DNA from: Marinobacterium arenosum
GTDB lineage: Bacteria > Pseudomonadota > Gammaproteobacteria > Pseudomonadales > Balneatricaceae
NCBI RefSeq assembly: GCF_019795155.1
Contig: NZ_JAILYN010000017.1
Location: 24,948 to 88,947, forward strand
Reading direction: 5' to 3'
DNA length: 64,000 nt
The translations under genes were made by a program, and so were the position numbers. Numbering within the stretch: the first letter of the stretch is position 1; every line of letters starts with the position of its first letter. Positions 42,227-51,220 of the stretch are shown here, in pieces. Below the pieces are notes generated by a model, which saw nothing but the letters and a program-made list of their open reading frames with translations, searched no databases and was not told the origin of the DNA.

Positions 42227-43554
42227 TACTGTTGTGCCTGCGCCATCAGCGCTTCAATCTCCGCCACCGTCTTCGGCACGCCGTCGGTCAACAGCTCGCA
42301 GCCATCATCGGTGATCAGCACATTGTCCTCGATACGGATGCCGATGCCGCGCCAGCGCGCATCGACCCGCGTATTGTCCGGTGCGATATAAAGACCGGGT
42401 TCGACCGTCATCACCATGCCCGGCTGCAGCGGCCGCCATTCGCCGTCGACCTTGTAGTCACCGACATCGTGCACATCCAGCCCCAGCCAGTGGCCGATAC
42501 GGTGCATATAGAAGTCGCGATAGGCACCGCTGTCGATCAATTCGTCACGCTCGCCGGTCAGGATACCCAGCTCGATCAGCCCGTCGGTCAGCACCTCGAC
42601 CGAACGCTCATGCACCCGGTCCCAGAGCACGCCCGGCCGGCACAGTTCGATACAGGCCTGTTGGGCCTTCAGGACCAGCTCGTAGAGCGCTTTCTGCTCG
42701 TCGGAGAAACGACCGTTGACCGGGAAGGTTCGGGTGATATCGGCGGCATAGTAGTCCAACTCGATACCGGCATCGATCAATACCAGGTCACCGTCATTGA
42801 GCGGCTGATCATTATTGGTGTAGTGCAGCACGCAGCCATTGGCGCCGCCACCGACGATCGACGGATAGGCGCTCTGCCGACAGCCATGCATCGCGAAGTG
42901 GTGGCTGATCACCGCTTCCAGCTGGTATTCAAAGACACCCGGCCGACAGGCCTGCATCGCCTTGACGTGGGCCTCGGCCGAGAGCTCGCCGGCCTTGCGC
43001 ATCACCGCCTGCTCCTCGGGCGCCTTGAACAACCGCATCTCGTTGAGCTGCGGATCGACCAGCACCAGCTCGCTGGGCGGGCGGATACCCTGACGTGCCT
43101 GCAGCCGCATCGCGTTGAGCCAATCATGCACCCGGTTATCCAGATCCTGATCGTGGCCCAAGCGGTAATACAGCCGGCTGCGGCCATCCAGCAGCAGCGG
43201 CATCTGCTCGTCAACCTGGTCGATCGGCCAGGCATCGTCGGCGCCGTAACGGCTGCGACAGCCTTCCGGGCCGGTGCGGTAACCGTGCCAGATCTCCATC
43301 TCCGGATCGCGATCCTGGCAGAACAGCACATACTCCCCCCCTTCGCGGCCCGGCAACAGCAGCAACAGGGCATCCGGCTCGTCGAAACCGGTCAGGTAGT
43401 AGAAATTGCTGTCCTGGCGGAACGGGTACTCGACATCATGGTTGCGGGTCTGCAGCTGCGCCGACGACAACAGCAGGGCGCTACCGGCCGGCAACTGGGC
43501 CAACAGCCGGGCTCGACGCCCGGCAAACACTTCCGCTTCAATCCGCTGACTCAT
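42226..43554 (-). CDS. pepP: Xaa-Pro aminopeptidase P
   Basis: A 442-residue metallopeptidase removing an N-terminal residue before proline. The N-terminal domain contains VEYPFRQDSNFYYLTGFDEP. The C-terminal pita-bread domain has the metal ligands in VLIDAGIELDYYAADITRTF (two Asp), HRIGHWLGLDVHD (His), MVMTVEPGLYI (Glu) and RIEDNVLIT (Glu). The ATG at 43554 (MSQRIEAEVFAGRRARLL) fits PepP. The frame continues upstream into ygfB. Confidence 0.94.
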   Translation of the reverse strand: MSQRIEAEVFAGRRARLLAQLPAGSALLLSSAQLQTRNHDVEYPFRQDSNFYYLTGFDEPDALLLLLPGREGGEYVLFCQDRDPEMEIWHGYRTGPEGCRSRYGADDAWPIDQVDEQMPLLLDGRSRLYYRLGHDQDLDNRVHDWLNAMRLQARQGIRPPSELVLVDPQLNEMRLFKAPEEQAVMRKAGELSAEAHVKAMQACRPGVFEYQLEAVISHHFAMHGCRQSAYPSIVGGGANGCVLHYTNNDQPLNDGDLVLIDAGIELDYYAADITRTFPVNGRFSDEQKALYELVLKAQQACIELCRPGVLWDRVHERSVEVLTDGLIELGILTGERDELIDSGAYRDFYMHRIGHWLGLDVHDVGDYKVDGEWRPLQPGMVMTVEPGLYIAPDNTRVDARWRGIGIRIEDNVLITDDGCELLTDGVPKTVAEIEALMAQAQQ

Positions 43555-43555
43555 A

Positions 43556-44152
43556 TCAGTGCACCGTCGGTTCAGGCTTGGCGTCGTCATCGGAGCGATC
43601 GCCGTTGCACTCGGTAAAGACCATCAGGCAGCCCATACGGACATACTCCTGCACCTCCATCAGATCGGCCTCGTTTTCGTCGGTTTCCTCGACATCCAGC
43701 GCAATCTGGGCGATCTGGCCCAGGTCGTTGAGGGTTTCGCGGGTTTCCGCCGACAGGCTGGCGTCGCTGTGCTGGCCATGCAGGCCGAATCCGCTCAGGA
43801 ACCCGGTGCACCAGTTCGCCAGCATCTGCACCCGCTGGGCCAATTCGACCTCATCGTCCGGCAGCAACAGCTGGAAACTGAAATCCGTCGCCTGCAACTG
43901 GGCCAGGCTGGCCTGGTACAGCGCCAGCAGGCCTACTTTACTGCTTTCCTGGCTGAGCGAGTTGACATCCATCAGGTCACAGGCGATCCGCAGCAGCGCA
44001 TCGGGCTCCATCCGGGCACCGGCAGCCAGGTGGCCGCAGAACAGACCATGCAGTTCGGACGGCGACACCACGAAGACACCCTCCTGCACCAGCAGGTTGG
44101 CGATCAGGTCAAAATCGGGTAAATCAATCGGGCTAATATGTTCAGAGGCCAT
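43556..44152 (-). CDS. ygfB: UPF0149 family protein YgfB
   Basis: A 198-residue acidic protein (LPDFDLIANLLVQEG, then SPSELHGLFCGHLAAG, WCTGFLSGFGL and EYVRMGCLMVFTE), matching YgfB. In Pseudomonas aeruginosa YgfB has been linked to regulation of ampDh3 and beta-lactam response. Its function here is inferred only from family. First gene of the ygfB-pepP-ubiH-ubiI unit, two bases before pepP, as in E. coli. It diverges from the TIGR02449-like gene. Confidence 0.9.
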   Translation of the reverse strand: MASEHISPIDLPDFDLIANLLVQEGVFVVSPSELHGLFCGHLAAGARMEPDALLRIACDLMDVNSLSQESSKVGLLALYQASLAQLQATDFSFQLLLPDDEVELAQRVQMLANWCTGFLSGFGLHGQHSDASLSAETRETLNDLGQIAQIALDVEETDENEADLMEVQEYVRMGCLMVFTECNGDRSDDDAKPEPTVH

Positions 44153-44299
44153 GACGTACAGTAACTATAAGAGGGTTTGCCCTGTATCCTAGCATTTAGC
44201 GCCGTTGCAAATAAGGCCAGGGCCGGGCCACAAGCGGGCGCGATTGACCGCGCTTCGGGCGCTGATTATAGTCGCTGTCACATGCAACAGGGGTACATC

Positions 44300-44509
44300 A
44301 TGACGGAGCACTATTTCGACGCACTGGAACAGCAGATCGAGCGACTGCTCGCCCGCTGCCAACAACTGGAGCAGGACAATCAGCACCTGCGGGCCAGCGA
44401 AGCCCAGCTGCGCGAAGAACGCGCCCGTCTGTTGCAGATCAACGACCAGACCCGCCACAAGGTGGAAGCGATGATCCAACGCCTCAAGTCACTGGAGCAG
44501 CATTCATGA
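44300..44509 (+). CDS. Small coiled-coil protein (TIGR02449-like)
   Basis: A 69-residue, almost wholly helical protein with heptad spacing (LEQQIERLLARCQQLEQDN, then AQLREERARLLQIND). This fits the small coiled-coil family found next to zapA in gammaproteobacteria (TIGR02449). I chose the ATG at 44300, which has an AGGGG ribosome binding site. It overlaps zapA by four bases, pointing to a role tied to ZapA or cell division, a point inferred from context only. Confidence 0.85.
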   Translation: MTEHYFDALEQQIERLLARCQQLEQDNQHLRASEAQLREERARLLQINDQTRHKVEAMIQRLKSLEQHS

Positions 44510-44820
44510 GCGGCCGCGATGCCCGTACCGTCAGCGTCACACTGCTGGGCAAGGAGTATATGATCGCCTGTCCGGAAGGCTCCGAGGCTGAGCTCAAGCA
44601 GGCGGCCGACTACCTCAATGGCAAGATGGCCGAGATCCGCGGCGCCGGCAAAACCGTCGGCCTGGAGCGGATCGCCATCCTCGCCGCCCTGAACATCAGC
44701 CACGAACTGGTACAGCAGCAGGCACGCAGCGAGCAGCAGAACCGGGTTCAGCAGCAGCTACAGAGACTGAACGCCCGCCTGGACGCCTCCCTGAAACCCG
44801 GCGACCCGGATCAACACTGA
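44506..44820 (+). CDS. zapA: Cell division protein ZapA
   Basis: A 104-residue protein (VSVTLLGKEYMIACPEGSEA, then LKQAADYLNGKMAEIRGAG, ERIAILAALNISHELV, and a C-terminal coiled coil). ZapA cross-links FtsZ filaments at the Z ring. It starts inside the preceding gene (ATGA). It is followed by a hairpin and then by 6S RNA and ygfA, the same zapA-ssrS-ygfA layout as in E. coli. Confidence 0.93.
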   Translation: MSGRDARTVSVTLLGKEYMIACPEGSEAELKQAADYLNGKMAEIRGAGKTVGLERIAILAALNISHELVQQQARSEQQNRVQQQLQRLNARLDASLKPGDPDQH

Positions 44821-44852
44821 CACCTCCTCCGGCGAGGTGAATTATTTTCACC
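44821..44852 (+). terminator. Probable terminator after zapA
   Basis: CACCTC/GAGGTG (44821-44839, loop CTCCGGC) starts right after the zapA stop and is followed by AATTATTTT. An alternative stem GGTGAA/TTCACC (44836-44852) overlaps it. Either could end transcription, though the T tail is interrupted. Confidence 0.5.
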
Positions 44853-44922
44853 TTGCCTTCAATCGCTTAAAAAACAACCAGCTACAAAGTAGCCCTAGCA
44901 GATGCAGGCAGAATTTCAAGAC

Positions 44923-44950
44923 CTGACATCGGTCCGCCAAGCGGTATAAT
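44923..44950 (+). promoter_or_regulatory. Sigma-70 promoter of 6S RNA
   Basis: CTGACA (44923-44928) and a perfect TATAAT (44945-44950) are separated by 16 bases. The predicted start, near 44957, coincides with the 5' arm of the 6S RNA closing stem. Confidence 0.8.
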
Positions 44951-44956
44951 GGCGCT

Positions 44957-45135
44957 GACTCCCTGGGGTGTTCGACAGTTGGTTAGTCCCTCGAGCCGAT
45001 AAACTTTTTGCCGGGGGTGACCCGATAGTACGGTGCGCATGTCCGCTTGACGGAAAGCCTTAAGTGCTTCAGTTGCCCCCACCTTGAACCTTAGGGTTCA
45101 GGGCCAATACCGACACCGGCACTTCCGGGGAGTCC
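44957..45135 (+). ncRNA. ssrS: 6S RNA
   Basis: About 179 bases with the 6S layout. The closing stem pairs ACTCCCTGGGG at the 5' end with CTTCCGGGGAGT at the 3' end. Conserved stretches include TCCCTCGAGCCGATAA, GGTGCGCATGTCCGC, GGAAAGCCTTAA and CACCTTGAACCTTAGGGTTCAGGG, close to E. coli 6S RNA. It mimics an open promoter and holds sigma-70 polymerase in stationary phase. It is followed by ygfA 97 bases later, the conserved partner. The exact 3' end is estimated from the stem. Confidence 0.9.
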
Positions 45136-45231
45136 CCTTTCACTGCTACCATGCCGGTAGTGCCGGCGACCCCGTCCGGGCACCAGACTTTCTCTGATAG
45201 TTAAGCCTCCATCACGGATCAGGAGCTGACA

Positions 45232-45825
45232 TTGGACGCCCGACAGCAACTACGTCGTCAGATGCGCGCCGCGCGCCGCGCCCTTACCCCACAACAGCAG
45301 AAACAGGCTGCCCAACGGTTGCTCGGTAACCTCTGCTCGCTGTCCTATTTCATCCGCGCCCAACATATTGCGCTCTACCTGCCCTCCGACGGCGAGATAG
45401 ACCCGCGCCCCCTGTTGGAACGCTGCTGGGCGATGGGTAAGCAAACTTATCTGCCAATCCTGCACCCGGTGCGACATAACCGGCTCTGGTTCGCCCCCTA
45501 TGACGCCGACACCATAATGACCCGCAACTGCTACGGCATCGAGGAACCGGATCTGGTGAAAGCGCCGCGCCGGCCGGCTTGGGCACTGGACCTGGTACTG
45601 CTGCCACTGGTGGCATTCGACGCTGACGGCGGCCGCATGGGCATGGGTGGAGGTTATTACGACCGCACGTTCGCCTATACCCGCCGCACGCAACATATGC
45701 GGGGGCCGACCCTGCTGGGCCTGGCGCATGAGCTACAAAAAGTGGACAGTTTGCCGGTCGCCAGCTGGGATATCCCGCTGACTGGCATCGTGACTGATCA
45801 ACAGCACTACCTGGCGGCAGTCTGA
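45232..45825 (+). CDS. ygfA: 5-formyltetrahydrofolate cyclo-ligase
   Basis: A 197-residue enzyme converting 5-formyl-THF to methenyl-THF with ATP. The motifs RQQLRRQMRAARRAL (N-terminal), IALYLPSDGEIDPRPL, and GMGGGYYDRTFAYTR (ATP site) are clear. The start is a TTG with an AGGAG ribosome binding site eight bases before it. The first ATG lies ten codons inside and lacks one. Its linkage to 6S RNA is conserved, and the two are cotranscribed in E. coli. Confidence 0.93.
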   Translation: MDARQQLRRQMRAARRALTPQQQKQAAQRLLGNLCSLSYFIRAQHIALYLPSDGEIDPRPLLERCWAMGKQTYLPILHPVRHNRLWFAPYDADTIMTRNCYGIEEPDLVKAPRRPAWALDLVLLPLVAFDADGGRMGMGGGYYDRTFAYTRRTQHMRGPTLLGLAHELQKVDSLPVASWDIPLTGIVTDQQHYLAAV

Positions 45826-45954
45826 TCAGCTTTTATTGAGTACCTGTTCGACCAGGCTGGCGAATTGAAAGTCCGCATGGGTGACACCGGTCATCACTGA
45901 ACCGATGACAAACACCAGAACCAGGACAACGACAAGATCAGGGCCTTTTTTCAT
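45826..45954 (-). CDS. Small single-span membrane protein, function unknown
   Basis: A 42-residue protein with an N-terminal KKG, one hydrophobic helix (LVVVLVLVFVIGSVMTGV, residues about 7-24) and a short polar tail (HADFQFASLVEQVLNKS). The start at 45954 is an ATG with a GAG-type ribosome binding site. The frame remains open 19 codons upstream, but that part does not look like protein. Its TGA directly abuts the TGA of ygfA on the other strand (TGATCA). I do not recognise a named family. Confidence 0.6.
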   Translation of the reverse strand: MKKGPDLVVVLVLVFVIGSVMTGVTHADFQFASLVEQVLNKS

Positions 45955-46306
45955 TACTTTGCTCGCAGATACTGCAGTTAAGCGGCGAACTCCTTCGGCC
46001 GCTTTAATCAAACGTCCGTTAGTTTTTCAAAACGGTAAAATATTGCAAGCTTTTTCACACAGATTTCATAGTGATTTCGGCAAGTTAGCGAACAAATTTA
46101 ACATCTTCTGCAAAATAACTTAAAAACACCGCTGAAAATCGACGATTTTCCGGATCGAAATGAGAAACCTGCACAGCGTAAGCCCCTTATGTTCTCTGCA
46201 GGCTCCAGAACAGCCAGATGTACGGAAGGCGGCACAGCGGAATGAGCAGGCCTGTCCAGCCCACCTGACAAAGCAGGTGGCCGTTAGAGACCGCCCCTGA
46301 TGATTT
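45955..46306. other. Gene-free AT-rich region
   Basis: This 352-base stretch is noticeably richer in A and T than its neighbours, and I see no credible gene in it. It holds an AAGCGGC/GCCGCTT hairpin (45980-46004) upstream of the small membrane-protein gene and a GAAAATC/GATTTTC hairpin (46134-46150). A CCACCTG/CAGGTGG hairpin (46261-46280) follows the stop of the AEC permease gene and may end it. Confidence 0.5.
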
Positions 46307-47236
46307 TCAAACAACCGGCAGCCAGCTTCCCAACCACTGCATTGCCAACGGCAGGGTCAGCATCGACAGCAACGTCTGGGCGGTGATGATCGCCGCCATC
46401 AACGGCGCATCTCCGCCCATCTGGCGCGCCAGGATATAAGCACTGGGCGCGGTCGGCAATGCGGCAAACAACAGCAACAGCCGCCCTTCCAGCGGTGCCA
46501 GTGACAACATCTTGGCCAACAGCAGCGCCAACAGCGGCATCAGCAGCAGCTTAAACAGACTGGCCAACAGCACCCGGCTGCGAGCCTGGTGCAACGCCCG
46601 CACGCTCAAACCTGCGCCTACCGCCAACAAGCCCAGCGGCAGCGCCATCCGGCTGAGCAACTCCATCACCGACGCCAACGGCGCCGGCAGCCCGAGCCCG
46701 GCCAGATTCAGGCCGATGCCCAGCAGACAGGCGATAATCAGCGGATTACGTACCAAGGCGCCCAGGATAGCGCGCCAGCCGGGGCGTTGCGGCCCGACCA
46801 GGCTGAACAGCAGCACGCAGAACAGATTCAGCATTGGGATCATCAGGGCGATGATCACCGCCGCGATCGCCAGGCCGGCATCGCCAAACAGCGCGGTGGT
46901 CGCCGCCAGACCGACATAGGTATTGAAGCGGATCGCGCCCTGAAACAGCGAGCTGAACGCGGCGCCATCCAGCGCCGGCCAAAAACGCAGCGCCAGGCAG
47001 AGCAGCGCTCCGCCGCAAACCAGCGCCACCGTCGCCAAACCCACCCCCGCCCAATGGACAGCGGCAAGGTCGGCCAGCGCCAGCTTATACACCAGCAGTG
47101 TCGGAAAGAGCACAAAGTAAGTGCCCCGTTCCACCGCCGGCCAGAGGTCGGCGGACGGAAAACGCCAGCGCCGGGCCAGATACCCCAGCAGCACCAGCGC
47201 AAATACCGGCCAAAGGGCGCTGACTATTGCCAACAT
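46307..47236 (-). CDS. AEC (auxin efflux carrier) family transporter
   Basis: A 309-residue protein with about ten hydrophobic helices. It starts MLAIVSALWPVFALVLLGYL and includes GAIRFNTYVGLA, RNPLIIACLLGIGLNLAG, ALPLGLLAVGAGL and the C-terminal ALPTAPSAYILARQMGGDA, typical of the AEC/MdcF family. Its substrate (perhaps malonate, malate or another carboxylate) cannot be deduced. I placed the start at the ATG at 47236. The frame runs much further upstream, but that part lies antisense to the ACT gene. Confidence 0.88.
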   Translation of the reverse strand: MLAIVSALWPVFALVLLGYLARRWRFPSADLWPAVERGTYFVLFPTLLVYKLALADLAAVHWAGVGLATVALVCGGALLCLALRFWPALDGAAFSSLFQGAIRFNTYVGLAATTALFGDAGLAIAAVIIALMIPMLNLFCVLLFSLVGPQRPGWRAILGALVRNPLIIACLLGIGLNLAGLGLPAPLASVMELLSRMALPLGLLAVGAGLSVRALHQARSRVLLASLFKLLLMPLLALLLAKMLSLAPLEGRLLLLFAALPTAPSAYILARQMGGDAPLMAAIITAQTLLSMLTLPLAMQWLGSWLPVV

Positions 47237-47323
47237 GGTGATATAGTCAATTGAGATGACAACGAACCGGCCGAAGGGGACAGCGGCCGATTTAATGCGC
47301 ATGTAAAACAGGAGCTTAACATC

Positions 47324-47839
47324 ATGACTTCTCTGGTATTGACCGTGATCGGCCCGGATAAACCCGGACTGGTAGAACTGCTGTCGCAGACCGTCGCCCA
47401 GCATGACGGCAACTGGCTGCAGTCCGGCATGTCCCGCCTGGCCGGTAAATTCGCGGGTATTTTGACCGTTCAGGTGCCTGCCGAGCAATCCGCGGCACTG
47501 ATTGACGCACTGAGCGCACTGGAAAGCCAGGGCCTGAAAGTGATCGCCGAACAGGGCGAAGAGCCCGAAGCGGCAGCCAACCAACAGGCGTTGACGCTGG
47601 AGCTGATTGGCCACGACAAGCCGGGCATCGTACGTGAAATCTCCCAACTGCTGGCCCAGCGCCATATCAATGTCGAACGACTGGCAACCGAACTGGTGTC
47701 CGGCTCGATGTCGGCTGAAGAACTGTTCAAGGCCCAGGCCGACCTGCAGGCGCCGACCGATGCCGACCTCGACGAGCTTCAGGAAGCCCTGGAGGCGATC
47801 GCCAGCGACCTGATGGTGGATATCAGTTTTAAGCGGTGA
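47324..47839 (+). CDS. GcvR-like protein with two ACT domains
   Basis: A 171-residue protein with two ACT domains (residues about 3-80, VLTVIGPDKPGLVELLSQTV, and 90-165, LTLELIGHDKPGIVREISQLL). In E. coli GcvR binds GcvA and represses the glycine cleavage genes when glycine is low. Here the gene stands alone rather than beside bcp, and gcvH lies about 8 kb away. A role in glycine response is inferred from family resemblance. It ends at a strong bidirectional terminator. Confidence 0.8.
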   Translation: MTSLVLTVIGPDKPGLVELLSQTVAQHDGNWLQSGMSRLAGKFAGILTVQVPAEQSAALIDALSALESQGLKVIAEQGEEPEAAANQQALTLELIGHDKPGIVREISQLLAQRHINVERLATELVSGSMSAEELFKAQADLQAPTDADLDELQEALEAIASDLMVDISFKR

Positions 47840-47875
47840 GCGTCCAGCGGCAGGAAACGCCGAGCGAGCCTGAAT

Positions 47876-47910
47876 AAAAAAACCGCGCTGCAAAGCGCGG
47901 TTTTTTTTGC
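47876..47910. terminator. Bidirectional intrinsic terminator between the ACT gene and argH
   Basis: AACCGCGCT/AGCGCGGTT (47881-47902) forms a nine-pair stem with a short loop. It is flanked by seven A on the left and eight T on the right, so it works for both convergent genes. Confidence 0.93.
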
Positions 47911-47930
47911 CTAGCCGACAGCTCGAAAAA

Positions 47931-49331
47931 TCATTCGGTGCCGCGGGCGTCCAGCTTGGCCTGACCGCGCTTGACCGCTGCGCGCACCTGGTTCGGTGCG
48001 GTGCCGCCGATATGGTCACGAGCTGCCACCGAGCCCTCCAGGGTCAGCACTTCGAACACATCCCGCTCGATCACATTGGAGAACTGGGCCAATTCATCCA
48101 GGCTCATCTCGCCCAGATCCTTGGATTGCTCGATACCGTAGGCCACGGACTTGCCGACGATTTCGTGGGCATCACGGAAAGCTACGCCCTTACGCACCAG
48201 GTAATCGGCCAGGTCCGTAGCGGTGGCGAAACCGCGCAGTGCCGCCTCCCGCATATTGCCCTTGTTGGACTCCAGCGCCGGCACCATGTCGGCGAAGGCG
48301 CGCAGGCACCCCTTGACGGTGTCGATGGTGTCGAACAGCGGCTCCTTGTCCTCCTGGTTGTCCTTGTTGTACGCCAGCGGCTGGGACTTCATCAGCGTCA
48401 GCAGGCTGACCAGATGACCGTAGACCCGGCCGGACTTGCCGCGTACCAGTTCCGGCACATCCGGGTTCTTCTTCTGCGGCATGATCGACGAACCGGTGCA
48501 GAAGCGGTCCGGCAGGTTGATGAAATCGAACTGCGCCGAGGTCCAGAGCACCAGCTCCTCGGACATCCGGGTCATGTGCATCAGCAGCAGGCTGGCGGCG
48601 GAACAGAATTCGATCGCGAAGTCGCGATCGGACACCGCGTCCAGCGAGTTCTCGGCCGGCGCGTTGAAGCCCAGCAGTTGGCAGGTCAGCTCGCGCTGGA
48701 TCGGATAGGTGGTACCGGCCAGCGCCGCGGCGCCCAGCGGCATCACGTTGACCCGCTCGCGGCAGTCGACGAAGCGACCGTAGTCGCGGCTCAGCATCTC
48801 GAACCAGGCCATCAGGTGGTGGCCGAAAGTGACCGGCTGGGCGGTCTGCAGGTGGGTGAAGCCCGGCATGATGGTGTCGGCTTCGCGCTCGGCGATCTGC
48901 AGCAAACCCTGCTGCAGGCGGCTGATCTCGGCCAGCACCAGGTCGATCTCGTCGCGCAGGTAGAGGCGGATATCGGTGGCCACCTGGTCGTTGCGGGAGC
49001 GGCCGGTGTGCAGCTTCTTACCGGTGATACCGATCTTCTTGGTCAGCGCCGCCTCGATGTTCATGTGCACATCTTCCAGAGCCACCGACCATTCGAATTC
49101 GCCCCGCTCGATCTCGATACGGATCTCTTCCAGACCGCGCAGAATATCGTCCCGCTCCTGCTCGGTCAGCACGCCGGCGGCGGCCAGCATCTTGGCGTGG
49201 GCAATCGAGCCACGGATATCCTGCAGGTACATCCGCTGGTCGAACTCAACGGAGGCGGTGAACCGGGCTACAAAAGCGTCGGTCGGTTCATTGAAACGAC
49301 CGCCCCACTGCTGGTTGGTTTTATCGCTCAT
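47931..49331 (-). CDS. argH: Argininosuccinate lyase
   Basis: A 466-residue enzyme splitting argininosuccinate into arginine and fumarate. The motifs are [20 protein letters not shown] at the N-terminus, [13 protein letters not shown] near residue 110, TVQ-like [20 protein letters not shown] and the superfamily signature [20 protein letters not shown] with the catalytic serine. The ATG at 49331 has an AGAGGA ribosome binding site. The frame extends 19 codons upstream. It diverges from hemC, as in Pseudomonas. Confidence 0.96.
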   Translation of the reverse strand: MSDKTNQQWGGRFNEPTDAFVARFTASVEFDQRMYLQDIRGSIAHAKMLAAAGVLTEQERDDILRGLEEIRIEIERGEFEWSVALEDVHMNIEAALTKKIGITGKKLHTGRSRNDQVATDIRLYLRDEIDLVLAEISRLQQGLLQIAEREADTIMPGFTHLQTAQPVTFGHHLMAWFEMLSRDYGRFVDCRERVNVMPLGAAALAGTTYPIQRELTCQLLGFNAPAENSLDAVSDRDFAIEFCSAASLLLMHMTRMSEELVLWTSAQFDFINLPDRFCTGSSIMPQKKNPDVPELVRGKSGRVYGHLVSLLTLMKSQPLAYNKDNQEDKEPLFDTIDTVKGCLRAFADMVPALESNKGNMREAALRGFATATDLADYLVRKGVAFRDAHEIVGKSVAYGIEQSKDLGEMSLDELAQFSNVIERDVFEVLTLEGSVAARDHIGGTAPNQVRAAVKRGQAKLDARGTE

Positions 49332-49494
49332 GGAAGAATCCTCTACTGACACAACGAAGTGCTGTGCTCGGTCAACAAATTGCGCCACAGTATAACATGA
49401 TGGACCGGCGAACTTTTAAGGCCGGCCGAGCAATCTGCTACAATCTGGCCATTTCGTTTTTCCCGCCCAAGTGCGGTAGCTACAGGATCATGCG
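49332..49494. promoter_or_regulatory. Divergent argH/hemC promoter region
   Basis: These 163 bases must hold both promoters. A TATACT box for argH (minus strand, 49394-49389) and a TACAAT box for hemC (plus strand, 49439-49444) are visible. Neither has a good -35 partner, so activation by another factor is possible. Confidence 0.4.
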
Positions 49495-50439
49495 ATGAGC
49501 ACCAAGACCATCCGAATCGCCACCCGGAAAAGCCTACTGGCCCTCTGGCAGGCGGAATATGTCAAAGCGGAGCTGGAGAAGCATCACCCCGGGCTGGAAG
49601 TCCAGCTGGTACCGATGACCTCACGGGGCGACAAGATCCTCGACACCCCGCTGGCCAAGGTCGGCGGCAAGGGGCTGTTCGTCAAGGAGCTGGAGACCGC
49701 GCTGCTGGAAGGCGAGGCGGATATCGCCGTGCACTCGATGAAAGATGTGCCGATGGAGTTCCCGGCCGGGCTGGGGCTGGCGGTGATCTGTCCGCGCGAA
49801 AAGCCGACCGACGCCTTCGTCTCCAACACCTACCAGCGGCTGGCCGACCTGCCGGCTGGCGCGGTAGTCGGCACCTCCTCGCTGCGCCGCGAAGCCCAGT
49901 TGCGCGAAAAGCGCCCCGACCTGCAGATCAAATGGCTGCGCGGCAACGTGCAGACCCGGCTGAAAAAGCTGGATGACGGCGAATATGACGCCATTATCCT
50001 GGCCACCGCCGGCCTGGTGCGACTGGAGCTGGCCGAGCGGATCTGCGAAGAGTTGGCGCCCGAATTCAGCCTGCCGGCCGGCGGCCAGGGCGCGGTCGGC
50101 ATCGAATGCCGCAGCGACGACGCCGATGTGATCGCCCTGCTGCAACCGCTGCACCACCAGCCGACCGCCTGGCGGGTTCAGGCCGAACGCGCCATGAACC
50201 GCCGCCTGGAAGGCGGCTGCCAGGTGCCGATCGCCTGCTACGCCACCCTGAACGACGACCACAGCGAACTGCGCCTGCGCGGCCTGGTGGCCCGGCCGGA
50301 CGGCTCGCTGGTGTTGCGCGACGAGATCAGCGGCAAGCCGCAGGACGGCGAGCGGCTCGGTATCGAGCTGGCCGAACGCCTGCTGGCCGTCGGTGCCGGC
50401 GAAATCCTCAAAGCGGTCTACGATCAGGCCGATGACTAA
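49495..50439 (+). CDS. hemC: Porphobilinogen deaminase (hydroxymethylbilane synthase)
   Basis: A 314-residue enzyme joining four porphobilinogens. The motifs are [65 protein letters not shown] and [12 protein letters not shown]. The dipyrromethane cofactor attaches to Cys242 in [12 protein letters not shown]. First gene of the hemCDXY operon. It overlaps hemD by eight bases. Confidence 0.97.
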   Translation: MSTKTIRIATRKSLLALWQAEYVKAELEKHHPGLEVQLVPMTSRGDKILDTPLAKVGGKGLFVKELETALLEGEADIAVHSMKDVPMEFPAGLGLAVICPREKPTDAFVSNTYQRLADLPAGAVVGTSSLRREAQLREKRPDLQIKWLRGNVQTRLKKLDDGEYDAIILATAGLVRLELAERICEELAPEFSLPAGGQGAVGIECRSDDADVIALLQPLHHQPTAWRVQAERAMNRRLEGGCQVPIACYATLNDDHSELRLRGLVARPDGSLVLRDEISGKPQDGERLGIELAERLLAVGAGEILKAVYDQADD

Positions 50440-51220
50440 TCCGCTGCACGGCCAACGGATCCTGGTCACCCGCCCCGCCCACCAGGCGCAGGGGCAGGCC
50501 GAGCGGCTGCGCGCATTGGGCGCCGATCCGGTACTGTTGCCGTGCCTGGAGATCCAGCCGGTCGACGAGGGTACGCCCGAATACCTGCGGGCCAAATGCT
50601 GCGTGCTCGATCTCGACCTCTATCACAGCGTGATATTTGTCAGTGCCAATGCCGCCCGGCTCGGCGCAGAATGGATCGACCAGTACTGGCCGCAACTGCC
50701 GTTGCGGATCAACTGGCTGGCGATCGGACAACGCACCGCCGAAACCCTGGCCGACCATGGCATTACAGCCTTTCACAGCACGGCGGGTTACGATTCGGAA
50801 GCCCTGCTGGAATCCAACCTGCTGCACGATGTCAGCGGCGAGAAGATTTTGATCATGCGGGGCGCCGACGGCCGCGAGAAACTGGCCGTGACCCTGCGTG
50901 AACGTGGCGCCCGGGTCGACTATGCCGATCTGTACCGGCGCCGCTGCCCGCGTTACAGCGACAGCGAACTGCAACAGGCACTGCTACCTACCCCCGACGC
51001 GGTATTGGCCACCAGCGGCGAGGGACTGGACAATCTATCCTCGCTGGCGGCACAGTGGCTGCAGCCGTTGCAGTCGGCCCAGCTGGTGGTGCCCAGCCAG
51101 CGTATTGCCCTAAAGGCAGAACAACTCGGTTGGCGGCAGGTGCGGGTTGCACAGGGCCCGGACGACCGCGCAATGATTCAGGCACTCGCCCCTGATTTGG
51201 ACTTGGACAGCGACTCATGA
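50432..51220 (+). CDS. hemD: Uroporphyrinogen-III synthase
   Basis: A 262-residue protein that closes and inverts ring D of hydroxymethylbilane. The family is poorly conserved, but [20 protein letters not shown] at the start, [10 protein letters not shown] and the C-terminal ALKAEQLGW fit. The ATG at 50432 overlaps the hemC end by eight bases. An upstream ATG at 50393 would lie well inside hemC. It overlaps hemX by four bases (ATGA). Confidence 0.92.
   Translation: MTNPLHGQRILVTRPAHQAQGQAERLRALGADPVLLPCLEIQPVDEGTPEYLRAKCCVLDLDLYHSVIFVSANAARLGAEWIDQYWPQLPLRINWLAIGQRTAETLADHGITAFHSTAGYDSEALLESNLLHDVSGEKILIMRGADGREKLAVTLRERGARVDYADLYRRRCPRYSDSELQQALLPTPDAVLATSGEGLDNLSSLAAQWLQPLQSAQLVVPSQRIALKAEQLGWRQVRVAQGPDDRAMIQALAPDLDLDSDS

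Noticed and set aside
44882..45082. Small minus-strand open frame over the 6S RNA
   Set aside because: It lies within a clear structural RNA gene with its own promoter and has no ribosome binding site or family resemblance.
45978..46007. Hairpin TTAAGCGGC/GCCGCTTTAA read as a terminator of ygfA
   Set aside because: It lies more than 150 bases beyond the ygfA stop, past the convergent small gene, and lacks a T run. A position in the leader of the small gene is as likely.
47237..48019. N-terminal extension of the AEC permease frame to 570 codons
   Set aside because: The extension runs antisense through the GcvR-like gene and into argH and has no protein character. The permease family starts at the ATG at 47236.
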